From Cyanobacteria bacterium RYN_339 (GTDB taxonomy: Bacteria > Cyanobacteriota > Sericytochromatia > S15B-MN24 > JAQBPE01), in contig JAQBPE010000144.1 in NCBI GenBank assembly GCA_028287685.1, forward strand, positions 1 to 34,810: a DNA stretch of 34,810 nucleotides, given 5' to 3'. Every line of letters starts with the position of its first letter. Positions within the stretch are counted from its first letter, which is position 1. Shown piece by piece: positions 21,054 to 28,894 of this stretch. The position numbers and the translations under genes are program-made. The notes below the pieces were generated by a model. It saw only the letters and a list, made by a program, of their open reading frames with translations. It searched no databases and had not been told where the DNA came from.

Positions 21054-21899
21054 TTACTGGGCCGCTGCGTTGGCGTCGGCGGAAGCACCGGCGCCGGTGT
21101 CCAGGGATTCGCCGGTTGGCTTGTCCTGGCTGAAGTTCACGGGCTCCGCCTTGCCGTCGGGGCCGGTGGACGTGCCGGTGGCCTCGATCTTGCCGCTGCC
21201 GTTGATGGCGAGCTTGGCGTCCAGGGCGTAGTCGGTCTTGCCGTTGTTGTTCTGCTCGAAGCGGAACTTGCCGAGCTCGGCGTTCTTCTCCGGCAGCGGG
21301 TCGGTGGTGGAGAAGCTCAGCTGCTTGATGTCCAGCGACAGTGCGCTGTACTTCACGGAGCCGGTCATCTCGCAGGACACGGAACCGAGCGTGGCGCCGG
21401 GCGTGTACTTGAAGGTGCCCTTGGCCGACAGGGTGTAGCCCTGGGTGACGCCGCTGAAATCCGTGATGGTGGAGACGTAGGTGTCGCCTTGCTTGGACGT
21501 GGAGTAGGCCACGTGCATCTTGACCTTGGTGGCGTCGTTGGCGACGTCCTTGGACTCGTCCGCGGCAATATGGAACATGGGGGCGTTCGTGAAGTTGCCC
21601 GCACCGGCCGCCACGATGTTGGCCGGGCCACCGCCGGGGAGCTGGCCGCCGGAGATGTTGCCGCCGCCCTGGGCCACGAGGCCCTTCGAGCTGCTGGAGA
21701 GGGCCTTGATCAGTTCTACCGCGCCCAGGCTGGTGGCGATCGCCGCCGCAGGCAGCGTCGTGTTCTTGAGCGCGCTGGCGCCCTGCTTGGCGACGGTCAA
21801 GGTCTTGTTGATGGAAGTAAAGACGTCCTGGCTGCAGCCGGCCGACGCGATCGCGCTGGCAAGCACCGCGGCGGTGACGGAATAACGTGCAATCTTCAT
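21054..21899 (-). CDS. Predicted lipoprotein of unknown function
   Basis: A 281-residue lipoprotein. The signal is MKIARYSVTAAVLASAIASAGC with lipidated cysteine after ASAG. After a helical segment (SINKTLTVAKQGASALKN) comes a Gly-rich stretch (GGGNISGGQLPGGG), then a beta-rich domain with repeated short polar strands and a C-terminal Ala-rich tail. No family was recognised. GGAGGAG lies 8 bases before the ATG at 21899, giving a clear start. It is the first gene of the two-gene minus-strand unit with the barrel protein, suggesting an outer-membrane partnership. Confidence 0.78.
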   Translation of the reverse strand: MKIARYSVTAAVLASAIASAGCSQDVFTSINKTLTVAKQGASALKNTTLPAAAIATSLGAVELIKALSSSSKGLVAQGGGNISGGQLPGGGPANIVAAGAGNFTNAPMFHIAADESKDVANDATKVKMHVAYSTSKQGDTYVSTITDFSGVTQGYTLSAKGTFKYTPGATLGSVSCEMTGSVKYSALSLDIKQLSFSTTDPLPEKNAELGKFRFEQNNNGKTDYALDAKLAINGSGKIEATGTSTGPDGKAEPVNFSQDKPTGESLDTGAGASADANAAAQ

Positions 21900-21980
21900 A
21901 GGGTGAATCTCCTCCGTGAGCCTCTTGGTGTTGCCGTCCATAAGCAGAGGCTTTGGGCCGGCTGGCCGATCTATCGTCAT

Positions 21981-22009
21981 ATATTCCCGCGCAACTTAGG
22001 GCGTAACAA
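21981..22009 (-). promoter_or_regulatory. Candidate promoter for the lipoprotein-barrel unit
   Basis: On the minus strand TTGTTA (22004-22009) and GAATAT (21981-21986) are 17 bases apart in a locally AT-rich stretch, leaving a leader of about 75 bases. The -10 match is moderate. Confidence 0.35.
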
Positions 22010-22049
22010 AACAGGGTCGTCGGAACCGCAACCGAGGGTAGGGCCCGCG

Positions 22050-22078
22050 TTGCCGAATCCACCGCTTTCATGGACAAT
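22050..22078 (+). promoter_or_regulatory. Candidate promoter for hpt
   Basis: TTGCCG (22050-22055) and GACAAT (22073-22078) are separated by 17 bases. It lies 68 bases upstream of the hpt start in a divergent intergenic region. The -10 has four of six consensus bases. Confidence 0.35.
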
Positions 22079-22145
22079 GGGGCCGCCCCGCAGGCGCCCC
22101 CCGTGTGCGCAAAATCACAGCCCGACAATGTGTAAGGAACGACCG

Positions 22146-22691
22146 ATGCGCGACAAGATCGAACAGGTGCTCTTCTCGGAAGCCCAGATAGCGGACCGGA
22201 TCCGCGAGATGGGCGCCCAGATCGAGGCCGACTATAAGGATAAGGGCGGCCTGCTGCTGATCGGCGTCTTGCGTGGCGTGGCCGTGTTCTTCGGCGACAT
22301 GATGCGGGCGATCGACCTGCCGCTGGACATCGACTTCATGTCGATCTCCAGCTACGGATCCAGCACGCGTTCGTCGGGCGTGGTGCGGATCCTCAAGGAT
22401 CTCGACGAGAACATCACGGGCCGCCACGTGGTGATCTTGGAAGACATCATCGACACCGGGCTGACGCTGAGTTATCTCGTGAGACTACTGCAAGAGCGCC
22501 GGCCGGCCTCGCTCGAAATCTGCACGCTGTTGGACAAGCCGTCGCGCCGGTTGATCGAGGTGCCGGTGAAGTACACCGGCTTCACGATCCCCGATCAATT
22601 CGTGGTGGGCTACGGCCTGGACTACGACCAGAAATTCCGCAACTTGCCCTTTGTTGGGGTGCTGAAGCCCGAGGTCTACGCTGGGAAGTAG
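22146..22691 (+). CDS. hpt: Hypoxanthine phosphoribosyltransferase
   Basis: A 181-residue purine salvage enzyme that transfers PRPP to hypoxanthine or guanine to form IMP or GMP. The PRPP-binding loop is EDIIDTGLTL (99-108). The family features KDLDENITGRHVVIL and DQFVVGYGLDYDQKFRNLPFVGVL are present. Length is normal. ATG at 22146 is preceded by AAGGA at 7 bases. An extension of this frame further upstream is not coding. It is divergent from the lipoprotein gene and lies just before the rimP leader promoter. Confidence 0.96.
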   Translation: MRDKIEQVLFSEAQIADRIREMGAQIEADYKDKGGLLLIGVLRGVAVFFGDMMRAIDLPLDIDFMSISSYGSSTRSSGVVRILKDLDENITGRHVVILEDIIDTGLTLSYLVRLLQERRPASLEICTLLDKPSRRLIEVPVKYTGFTIPDQFVVGYGLDYDQKFRNLPFVGVLKPEVYAGK

Positions 22692-22697
22692 GGCGAG

Positions 22698-22725
22698 TTG
22701 CGCCCCTCACGTGCCATGCTATAAT
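22698..22725 (+). promoter_or_regulatory. Extended -10 promoter for the rimP-nusA-infB leader
   Basis: TATAAT (22720-22725) is a perfect -10, with TG one base upstream (22717-22718), forming an extended -10. TTGCGC (22698-22703) lies 16 bases upstream as the -35. The predicted start is about 22732, shortly after hpt, so rimP-operon expression is at least partly independent of hpt. Confidence 0.75.
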
Positions 22726-22731
22726 GTGGAC

Positions 22732-22905
22732 CGCATTCCGCCATGGTGGCAGAAGTTTCCGTAAGACGAGATTCGCCCGATGATTTGTTAAGTCCCAGGT
22801 TCGCCTGGAAATACTGACGGGTCGACGCGCACACCCCCTAGGGGGTGGCAGCGAATCAAGACGCACGGCGGAGTGGGTGAAAACCCGCTCCGTTTCAATT
22901 TTTTT
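22732..22905 (+). ncRNA. Structured leader RNA upstream of rimP, attenuator or riboswitch candidate
   Basis: About 174 bases between a strong promoter and an intrinsic terminator, with no credible coding frame. It can fold as nested elements. P1 pairs 22734-22742 with 22867-22875 (9 pairs, one G-U). P2 pairs 22770-22776 (gattcgc) with 22851-22857 (gcgaatc). Inside are CCAGG-TTCG-CCTGG (22795-22808) and CACCCC-CTAG-GGGGTG (22832-22847). The 3' strand of P1 overlaps the 5' arm of the terminator, so P1 and the terminator are mutually exclusive. The free CACCCCCT could also mask the rimP ribosome binding site. I do not recognise a known riboswitch. A 6S-like RNA or autoregulatory protein-binding leader are alternatives. 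Confidence 0.6.
22869..22905 (+). terminator. Intrinsic terminator in the rimP leader
   Basis: The 10-base arms cggagtgggt (22869-22878) and acccgctccg (22883-22892) pair with one G-U, closing a GAAA tetraloop. They are followed by TTTCAATTTTTTT (22893-22905). It lies between the promoter and the rimP start, so transcripts must read through it to express the operon. Confidence 0.85.
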
Positions 22906-22910
22906 AATAA

Positions 22911-22921
22911 AGGGGGTGATC
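22911..22921 (+). promoter_or_regulatory. Near-perfect ribosome binding site of rimP
   Basis: The stretch aagggggtgatc ending at 22921 matches the ideal anti-Shine-Dalgarno complement at 11 of 12 positions, with the G-rich core 8 bases before the GTG at 22925. It fixes the rimP start. Its agggggtg (22911-22918) duplicates 22840-22847 and is complementary to cacccccT at 22832-22839, so it can be sequestered. Confidence 0.85.
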
Positions 22922-22924
22922 TGG

Positions 22925-23398
22925 GTGGCAATCAAAGACGACGTCTTCGCAGTGGCGGAGCCGGTCGTACAGCAGCTGGGCTACGAGCTCGTTGAAGTCG
23001 AGTACGTCAAAGAAGGCCCGCGCTGGTTTGTCCGCGTCTACCTGTTCAAGGCTGACGGCGTGGGCCTGGACGATTGCCGCGCGGTGAACGACGCCCTGGG
23101 TCCGGTGCTTGAAGCCGCGGACCCGGTCAAGTCGCCCTACATCCTCGAGATCTCCTCGCCCGGCGCCGAGCGCGTGCTCAAGACGGAACGCGAGTACAAG
23201 ATCTTCCAGGACCGGCTCGTCAAGCTCTCGCTCCGCGAGCCGCTCGACGGCGAGCACGCGGTCTATGGCCGCCTGGGTCCCATTTCGGAGCACAACATCC
23301 AAGTCACCACCACGGGGGGGGAGACGCTCGCGGTCGGCCGCGACAACGTCAAGCAGATCCGCCTGGCGCTAGATTCTAGCGTCCCGGCCGCGAAGTAG
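22925..23398 (+). CDS. rimP: Ribosome maturation factor RimP
   Basis: A 157-residue protein that binds the 30S subunit during maturation. The N-terminal domain has YELVEVEYVKEGPRWFVRVYL and GVGLDDCRAVNDALGPVL, then YILEISSPGAERVLKTEREY, the conserved family core. A C-terminal SH3-like domain follows. The start is the GTG at 22925, set by the ribosome binding site; an ATG at 22877 in the same frame lies inside the terminator. It is the first gene of the translation operon, with nusA 14 bases later. Confidence 0.95.
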   Translation: MAIKDDVFAVAEPVVQQLGYELVEVEYVKEGPRWFVRVYLFKADGVGLDDCRAVNDALGPVLEAADPVKSPYILEISSPGAERVLKTEREYKIFQDRLVKLSLREPLDGEHAVYGRLGPISEHNIQVTTTGGETLAVGRDNVKQIRLALDSSVPAAK

Positions 23399-23412
23399 CG
23401 GGGGTTCCAACC

Positions 23413-24654
23413 TTGAGTTCCACCATCAGAGATGCCTTCCACCAGCTGGCCCGCGAGCGCAACATCACCGTTGCGGCGTTGAAGGATGCCTTGGAAGCCG
23501 CCGTGCTCGCGGCCTATAAGAAGGATCCCCACGTCACGCAGAACGCGGAAGTGGATTACGACATCGAGAACGGCTCCTGGAAGGTCTGGGCCCACAAGGT
23601 GATCGTCGAGGAAGTGACCGATCCCCAGGAGGAAATCTCGCTGGAGGAGGCCAAGACCTTCCGCGAGGACTCCCAGGTCGACGAAACGATCGCCTTCGAC
23701 GTCACGCCCAAGGACTTCGGCCGCCTGGCCGCGCAGATGGCCAAGCAGGTCATCACGCAGCGCCTGCGCGAGAGCGAGCGGAAGATCCTGTACGACGAGT
23801 TCAAGGACAAGGAAGGCGCCACCGTCATCGGCACCGTCCAGCGCGTCGAGGGCCGCAACATCATCATCAACATGGGCAAGCTGGAAGCGCTCCTGCCCGG
23901 CAGCGAACAGCTGTACGGCGAGCGCCCGCGCGTCGGCGAGCGTATCAAGGTCTTCATCGCCGAGGTGCGCGACACCCCGCGCGGCGTGCAGGTGATCGCC
24001 AGCCGCGCCCACGAAGGCCTCGTCCGCGAGCTCTTCGAGCTGGAAGTGCCGGAAGTCTTGGACGGATCGGTCATCATCGAGGGCATCGCCCGCGAGGCCG
24101 GCCACCGCACCAAGATCGCCGTGCGTTCCCGTGACAGCGCGATCGACCCGATCGGTGCCTGCGTGGGCGCCCGGGGCGGCCGCATCCAGGCCATCAGCCA
24201 GGAGCTGCGCAACGAGAAGATCGAAATCATCCGCTACAGCCCCGTGCTGGAGACCTTCATCGCCAACTCGCTGTCGCCGGCCAAGGTCAACTCCGTCACC
24301 ATCTACGAGGAGCATCGCGCCGCGTTGGTGATCGTGCCGGACAACATGCTCAGCCTGGCCATCGGCCGCGAAGGGCAGAACGTGCGCCTGGCCGCGAAGC
24401 TGACCGGCTACCGGATCGACATCAAGAGCGAAAGCCAGATGGTCGAGCTGGATCGTCAGCGCGACGAAGAAGAGGAATACTACGCCGCCCAAGCCGCGCT
24501 CCACGCGGAAGGTGGCGAGGGCCCGTCACAGGCCGAAGGTGAAGGTGAGGCCGCCGCTGGCGAAATCACCGAGGTCACCGAAGTCACCGAGGAGGGTGAC
24601 GGGAACGATGCCCCTGACGGCGGCACCGAGGAGGTCCACGCCAACCAAGCATGA
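23413..24654 (+). CDS. nusA: Transcription termination/antitermination factor NusA
   Basis: A 413-residue RNA polymerase-binding factor acting in pausing, termination and rRNA antitermination. The N-terminal domain begins IRDAFHQLARERNITVAALKDALEAAV. An S1 domain (about 130-200) includes GTVQRVEGRNIIINMGKLEALLP. KH domains follow with DPIGACVGARGGRIQAISQEL and LAIGREGQNVRLAAKLTGYRI. It ends in an acidic low-complexity tail without the AR repeats of enterobacterial NusA. The TTG start at 23413 is the only one placing the N-terminus correctly, with a weak G-rich site. Its stop overlaps ylxR in ATGA. In this operon NusA could itself act on the attenuator upstream of rimP; this is inference. Confidence 0.96.
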   Translation: MSSTIRDAFHQLARERNITVAALKDALEAAVLAAYKKDPHVTQNAEVDYDIENGSWKVWAHKVIVEEVTDPQEEISLEEAKTFREDSQVDETIAFDVTPKDFGRLAAQMAKQVITQRLRESERKILYDEFKDKEGATVIGTVQRVEGRNIIINMGKLEALLPGSEQLYGERPRVGERIKVFIAEVRDTPRGVQVIASRAHEGLVRELFELEVPEVLDGSVIIEGIAREAGHRTKIAVRSRDSAIDPIGACVGARGGRIQAISQELRNEKIEIIRYSPVLETFIANSLSPAKVNSVTIYEEHRAALVIVPDNMLSLAIGREGQNVRLAAKLTGYRIDIKSESQMVELDRQRDEEEEYYAAQAALHAEGGEGPSQAEGEGEAAAGEITEVTEVTEEGDGNDAPDGGTEEVHANQA

Positions 24655-24959
24655 CGAAATCCGAAGGCACGCGGGTGCAAGAGCGACAATGCGTAGCATG
24701 CCGCGCTCTGAGCGACCGAACAGGCCTGGTCCGGTTGGTCCGACTCCCCACCGGGGAGGTGGTCCTGGACCTCGACAGCAAGCTCCACGGACGTGGCGCT
24801 TACGCCTGCAGGAAGCGCACCTGCCTCGACCAAGCCGCCCGCAAGGGAGGTTTCGCCCGATCCCTGCGGAAGCAGCTGGACGCGGCGCTTGTGGCCGAGG
24901 TCCTCGCCATGACGTCAACCACGGAGCCGTCCGTACCACCAATCAAGGGCACCAATTAA
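24651..24959 (+). CDS. ylxR: YlxR/RnpM-family RNA-binding protein
   Basis: A 102-residue basic protein of the DUF448/YlxR family, often found between nusA and infB. It has RQCVACRAL near the N-terminus and GRGAYACRKRTCLDQAARKGGFARSL, with four cysteines. Members bind nucleic acid, and one has been reported to modulate RNase P. The ATG at 24651 overlaps the nusA stop, so translation is coupled. It lies 30 bases before infB. Confidence 0.92.
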   Translation: MTKSEGTRVQERQCVACRALSDRTGLVRLVRLPTGEVVLDLDSKLHGRGAYACRKRTCLDQAARKGGFARSLRKQLDAALVAEVLAMTSTTEPSVPPIKGTN

Positions 24960-24989
24960 AAAGTTCAGAACTAGGGGAGGCAACAGCCC

Positions 24990-27422
24990 ATGGGTAAAGT
25001 ACAAGTTTGCAAGATGGCGAAGGACCTCAACGTCCCCACCAAGAACTTGCTGGAAGCATTCAACGAGCTGGGCGTAGACGTGAAGAACCACCTTGCTTGG
25101 GTGGAGGACGTCGACGCGGAGGCCGTCAAGAAGAAGCTGTTGGAGCCCCCCGCGCCCGAGCCCGCCGCCGCCCCCAAGGTGGAGGCCAAGGCCGCGCCGC
25201 CGGCGAACATCATGAGCCGGCCGCAGCTGCCCCTGGGCGCTCCGCGCGGTGGCACCGGCAGCCTGACCAGCCCGCATCGCCAGCCTGGCGCCCCCGCGGG
25301 CCCCGGCGGCGGCGGCCAGCCTAACCTGCTTCGTCGCCCGGAGCCCGGCGCCCCGGCGCGCGAGCTGCGCCCCGACATGCGCCATGAGATCCGCCAGCCG
25401 GCGGGTCCCACCGACCGTGGCTTCCCGGCCCGGCCGGGCGGCCCCGGTGGCGATCGCCCCGGCGGCGGCCCTCCCGGCGACCAGCGTCCGCCCGCGCGCT
25501 CTGATAAGGATCGCCGCGCCGAGCGCGATGCCGGCCGGCGCGTCAACGCCGACGGCGAGGAGATGCCCGCCACCAAGTCCAAGGCGCGCAAGAAGAGCCG
25601 CGCGGAACAGCGCCAGGAGCGGGAAGAGCGTCGCCAACGTCGCAACGACCGCAACTCGGCGGGTCCGGCTCCGGACAAGATCGAGCTCGTTGGCCCTCTC
25701 TCGGTCAAGGAATTGGCCGAGAAGATGGTCGCCAAGGAGACGGAGATCATCAAGCGCCTGTTCCTGAAGGGGATCATGGCGACGATCAACCAGACCATCG
25801 AGAAGGAAACGGCCGAGATGATCGCCGTCGAGATGGGCTACGAGGTCGAGCTGATCGATCCGATCCAACTGGCGCTCGCGGCCGTCACCGACGACCACGA
25901 CGAGCCGGAAGACCTCAAGACCCGTCCGCCCATCGTCACGATCATGGGCCACGTCGACCATGGTAAGACGTCGTTGCTGGACGCCATCCGCTCCGCGCGT
26001 GTGGCCCACGGCGAGGCCGGCGGCATCACGCAGCACATCGGCGCCTACATGACGAGCATCCACGGCAACGAGATCTGCTTCCTGGACACCCCGGGCCACG
26101 AAGCCTTCACGGCGATGCGCGCCCGTGGCGCCAAGGCCACCGACATCGCGGTGGTGGTGGTCGCGGCCGACGACGGCGTGATGCCGCAGACGATCGAAGC
26201 CATCAGCCATGCCAAGGCGGCGGGCGTGCCCATCATCGTGGCCATCAACAAGATCGACAAGCCGGGCGCCCAGCCGGAGCGCGTGAAGCAGGAGCTCACG
26301 GAGTACGGGCTGGTCGCGGAAGACTGGGGCGGCTCCACCGTCATGGTGGAAGTGTCCGCCAAGATGAAGCAGAACCTCGAGCAGCTGCTGGAGATGATCC
26401 TGCTGGTGGCCGAAGTCCAGGAACTGAAGGCCAACCCCAACAAGCTCGCCCGCGGCGTGATCGTGGAAGCCAAGCTCTCCAAGAGCATGGGCCCGGTCGC
26501 CACGGTGCTGGTCCAGAACGGTACGCTCCGCGTGGGCGACCCGTTCGTGGTCGGCTCCGTCGCCGGCAAGGTCCGCGCCCTGATCGACGACCGTGGTCGC
26601 CGCGTCAAGGAAGCGGGCCCGGCTCACCCCGTCGAGGTCCTGGGCATGGACACCGTCCCGCACGCCGGCGACGTCTTCCAGGCCGTTGAGTCCGAGAAGG
26701 TCGCTCGTAACATCGCCGACGGGCGGGCCCTGGTGGACCGCGCGGAGAACCTGGCTTCGGGCAACCGCACCCACCTCAAGGACTTCTACAGCCGCATCCA
26801 GGAAGGCGCCAAGGAGCTGCCGATCATCATCAAGACGGACGTGAAGGGTTCCAACGAAGCGATCGAGCAGGCGCTGAGCCAGCTGAACGAGCGCACGATG
26901 GGCTCGACCATCCGGATCCTGTTGTCCGGCAACGGCGACATCTCCGAGAACGACATCAGCCTGGCCGTGGCGTCCAACGCCATCGTCATCGGCTTCAACG
27001 TCAAGATGGACGAGCGCGTGAAGCGCGCGGCCGACGAGCAAGACGTCGACGTCAAGCAGTACACGATCATCTACAAGATGATCGAGGACCTCGAGAAGGC
27101 CATGCAAGGCCTGCTGGAGCCGGAGTACGAGCAGGTGTCGATCGGCAAGGCGGAAGTCCGCGCAACCTTCAAGAGCGGCAAGACATCTGTCATCGCGGGT
27201 TGTATGGTGCTGGAAGGCAAGTTGCAGCGCAACTCCGACGTCAAGATCACGCGCGACGGCAAGGAAATCTTCGCCGGCAAGCTGGACAGCCTCAAGCGCT
27301 TCAAGGACGACGCCAAGGAAGTCGCGACCGGTTACGAGTGCGGCCTGTCCTTCGACAAGTTCAACGACCTCCAGGAAGGCGACCAGATCGAGGCCTTCAT
27401 CACCCAGGAGAAGAAGCGCTAG
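24990..27422 (+). CDS. infB: Translation initiation factor IF-2
   Basis: An 810-residue GTPase that brings fMet-tRNA to the 30S subunit. An IF2 N-terminal module ([19 protein letters not shown]) is followed by a long Pro/Gly/Arg-rich disordered region (about 50-215). The G domain has GHVDHGKTS (320-328), DTPGHE (366-371) and NKID (420-423). Domains II-IV follow with the usual C-terminal barrel. GGGGAGG lies 9-15 bases upstream of the ATG at 24990. An rRNA-like hairpin lies after its stop, before rbfA. Confidence 0.98.
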   Translation: MGKVQVCKMAKDLNVPTKNLLEAFNELGVDVKNHLAWVEDVDAEAVKKKLLEPPAPEPAAAPKVEAKAAPPANIMSRPQLPLGAPRGGTGSLTSPHRQPGAPAGPGGGGQPNLLRRPEPGAPARELRPDMRHEIRQPAGPTDRGFPARPGGPGGDRPGGGPPGDQRPPARSDKDRRAERDAGRRVNADGEEMPATKSKARKKSRAEQRQEREERRQRRNDRNSAGPAPDKIELVGPLSVKELAEKMVAKETEIIKRLFLKGIMATINQTIEKETAEMIAVEMGYEVELIDPIQLALAAVTDDHDEPEDLKTRPPIVTIMGHVDHGKTSLLDAIRSARVAHGEAGGITQHIGAYMTSIHGNEICFLDTPGHEAFTAMRARGAKATDIAVVVVAADDGVMPQTIEAISHAKAAGVPIIVAINKIDKPGAQPERVKQELTEYGLVAEDWGGSTVMVEVSAKMKQNLEQLLEMILLVAEVQELKANPNKLARGVIVEAKLSKSMGPVATVLVQNGTLRVGDPFVVGSVAGKVRALIDDRGRRVKEAGPAHPVEVLGMDTVPHAGDVFQAVESEKVARNIADGRALVDRAENLASGNRTHLKDFYSRIQEGAKELPIIIKTDVKGSNEAIEQALSQLNERTMGSTIRILLSGNGDISENDISLAVASNAIVIGFNVKMDERVKRAADEQDVDVKQYTIIYKMIEDLEKAMQGLLEPEYEQVSIGKAEVRATFKSGKTSVIAGCMVLEGKLQRNSDVKITRDGKEIFAGKLDSLKRFKDDAKEVATGYECGLSFDKFNDLQEGDQIEAFITQEKKR

Positions 27423-27430
27423 TCGTTACG

Positions 27431-27465
27431 CGGAGGGAGGCACGTTCGCTCGTTGTCTCCCTCCG
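27431..27465 (+). other. Hairpin between infB and rbfA
   Basis: The arms cggagggag (27431-27439) and ctccctccg (27457-27465) are perfect 9-base inverted repeats around a 17-base loop. No T-tract follows, so it is more likely a processing or stability structure than a terminator. It overlaps a weak promoter-like pair, TTGTCT (27453-27458) and GACAAT (27476-27481), 17 bases apart, which could give extra rbfA transcription. Confidence 0.45.
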
Positions 27466-27513
27466 GCAACTCCCCGACAATAGACAGACCAAGCCAAAGA
27501 AAGGGGGCCCACG

Positions 27514-27894
27514 ATGAGTGGTCACCGTTCTACCCGCGTCGCGGAAGCGATCAAGGAAGAAGTCGCGACAATCTTGTTGCTCAGGCTCAAGGATGTCCGC
27601 GTTCAGAGCGAGCGCGTCTCCGTCACTAACGTAGAGGTCACCGGCGACCTGCGCCACGCGACCATCTTCGTCAGCATCCTCGGCGACGAAGAGGTCAAGG
27701 AAGCCACGATGGAGGGCCTGCGGTCCGCCTCCGGCTTCATCCGCAGCGAGATCGGCCGCAACATCAAGCTGCGCGCCACGCCGGAGGTCCACATCAAGCT
27801 GGACGACTCGCTGGAGCACGGGGCGAACATCAGCGCCTTGCTCAACCGCATCAACGAGGAGCGCACCGCCCGTGAAGCCGGCGGCGAAGGCTAG
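27514..27894 (+). CDS. rbfA: Ribosome-binding factor A
   Basis: A 126-residue protein for late 30S maturation and cold adaptation. The KH-like fold has RVAEAIKEEVATILL, VTNVEVTGDLRHATIFVSILGDE and LRATPEVHIKLDDSLEHGANISALL, all typical. AAAGGGGG lies upstream of the ATG. It overlaps the nrnA start by 23 bases. Confidence 0.96.
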   Translation: MSGHRSTRVAEAIKEEVATILLLRLKDVRVQSERVSVTNVEVTGDLRHATIFVSILGDEEVKEATMEGLRSASGFIRSEIGRNIKLRATPEVHIKLDDSLEHGANISALLNRINEERTAREAGGEG

Positions 27895-28894
27895 CCCGGT
27901 CGCGCCGGGCGGCCTGGCATCCCACATCGACGCGGAGGCGCGCAGCTGGCTTGGGTTGCTGCGCAGCGTCCGCAGCTGGGTGGTGTGCCCGCATATGAAG
28001 CCGGACGCGGACACGCTGGGCAGCAGCCTGGCCTTGGCCGCGCTGCTGCGCCAGCTCGGCAACCGCGCCGTGGTGGTTTGCACCGACCCGGTGGTGGACC
28101 GCTTCGGCTTCTTGCCGGGCGCCCATGAGGTCGTCGTGGGCAGCCTTCCCGCAGACCTGCCGCCGGACACCGGCGTGGTCACGCTCGACGCGGCGGACTT
28201 CGACCGCCTCGGCGCCTTGGGGCCCCAGCTGCGGGCCCTGCATCCCTTCGTGAACCTGGACCACCACGTCAGCAACAAGCGCTTCGGCACGCACAACTGG
28301 ATCGACACGGCCAGCGCCGCCACGGGCGAGCTGGTCTACCTCTTGCATGACCTCTTCGACGTGCCCGTGCAGCGGGACACGGCCGAGCTCTTGTACGCCG
28401 CCCTGGTGACGGACACCGGCTTCTTCCGGTACCCGGCCACGACGGCCCGAACGTTGGCCATCGCAAGCGCTTTGGTGGCGACCGGGATCGACTTCCCGCG
28501 CGTGATCGAGTGCATCTACGAGCGCCAGGCCGCGGGGGCGATCCGCCTGGCCGGCATGGCCCTCGCCAAGTTCCACCTGGAGGCCGGCGGCCAGGTCGCC
28601 TGGACCTCGATCCCGCTCGCGATGTTCGACGAGGCCGGGGCGACGGAGGACGACGCGGAAGGCATCATCGAGGAGCTGCGGAAGATCGAAGGCGTGCAGA
28701 TCCTGTACATCCTGCGCGAGAGCCGCGAGAGCGGCGTGCGCGTGAGCCTGCGTGCCAAACACGGCCACGACGTGAACGCGATCGCGCGCCAGTTCAACGG
28801 CGGGGGCCACCTGGCCGCCGCCGGCTGCGTGATCGACGCGCCCCTGGCCGAAGCGGAGGAACGCCTGAAGGCCGCCGTGTTGGCGTCGCTTTGA
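27872..28894 (+). CDS. nrnA: DHH/DHHA1 phosphoesterase, NrnA-like
   Basis: A 340-residue phosphoesterase of the NrnA family, which degrades very short oligoribonucleotides and can dephosphorylate 3'-phosphoadenosine 5'-phosphate. The N-terminal DHH domain has HMKPDADTLGS (H41, D45, D47), LDAADFDRLG, LDHHVSN (D130-H132) and VTDTGFFRY. The C-terminal DHHA1 domain has ARQFNGGGHLAAAG. The GTG at 27872 overlaps rbfA, with GAGGAG 10 bases upstream. A position between rbfA and truB is common in several deep lineages. Its stop overlaps the truB TTG start. Confidence 0.93.
   Translation: MKPAAKASPVAPGGLASHIDAEARSWLGLLRSVRSWVVCPHMKPDADTLGSSLALAALLRQLGNRAVVVCTDPVVDRFGFLPGAHEVVVGSLPADLPPDTGVVTLDAADFDRLGALGPQLRALHPFVNLDHHVSNKRFGTHNWIDTASAATGELVYLLHDLFDVPVQRDTAELLYAALVTDTGFFRYPATTARTLAIASALVATGIDFPRVIECIYERQAAGAIRLAGMALAKFHLEAGGQVAWTSIPLAMFDEAGATEDDAEGIIEELRKIEGVQILYILRESRESGVRVSLRAKHGHDVNAIARQFNGGGHLAAAGCVIDAPLAEAEERLKAAVLASL

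Noticed and set aside
22877-22924. Upstream ATG for rimP at 22877
   Set aside because: It lies inside the terminator stem, has no ribosome binding site and the added residues are not family-like. GTG at 22925 has a near-perfect site.
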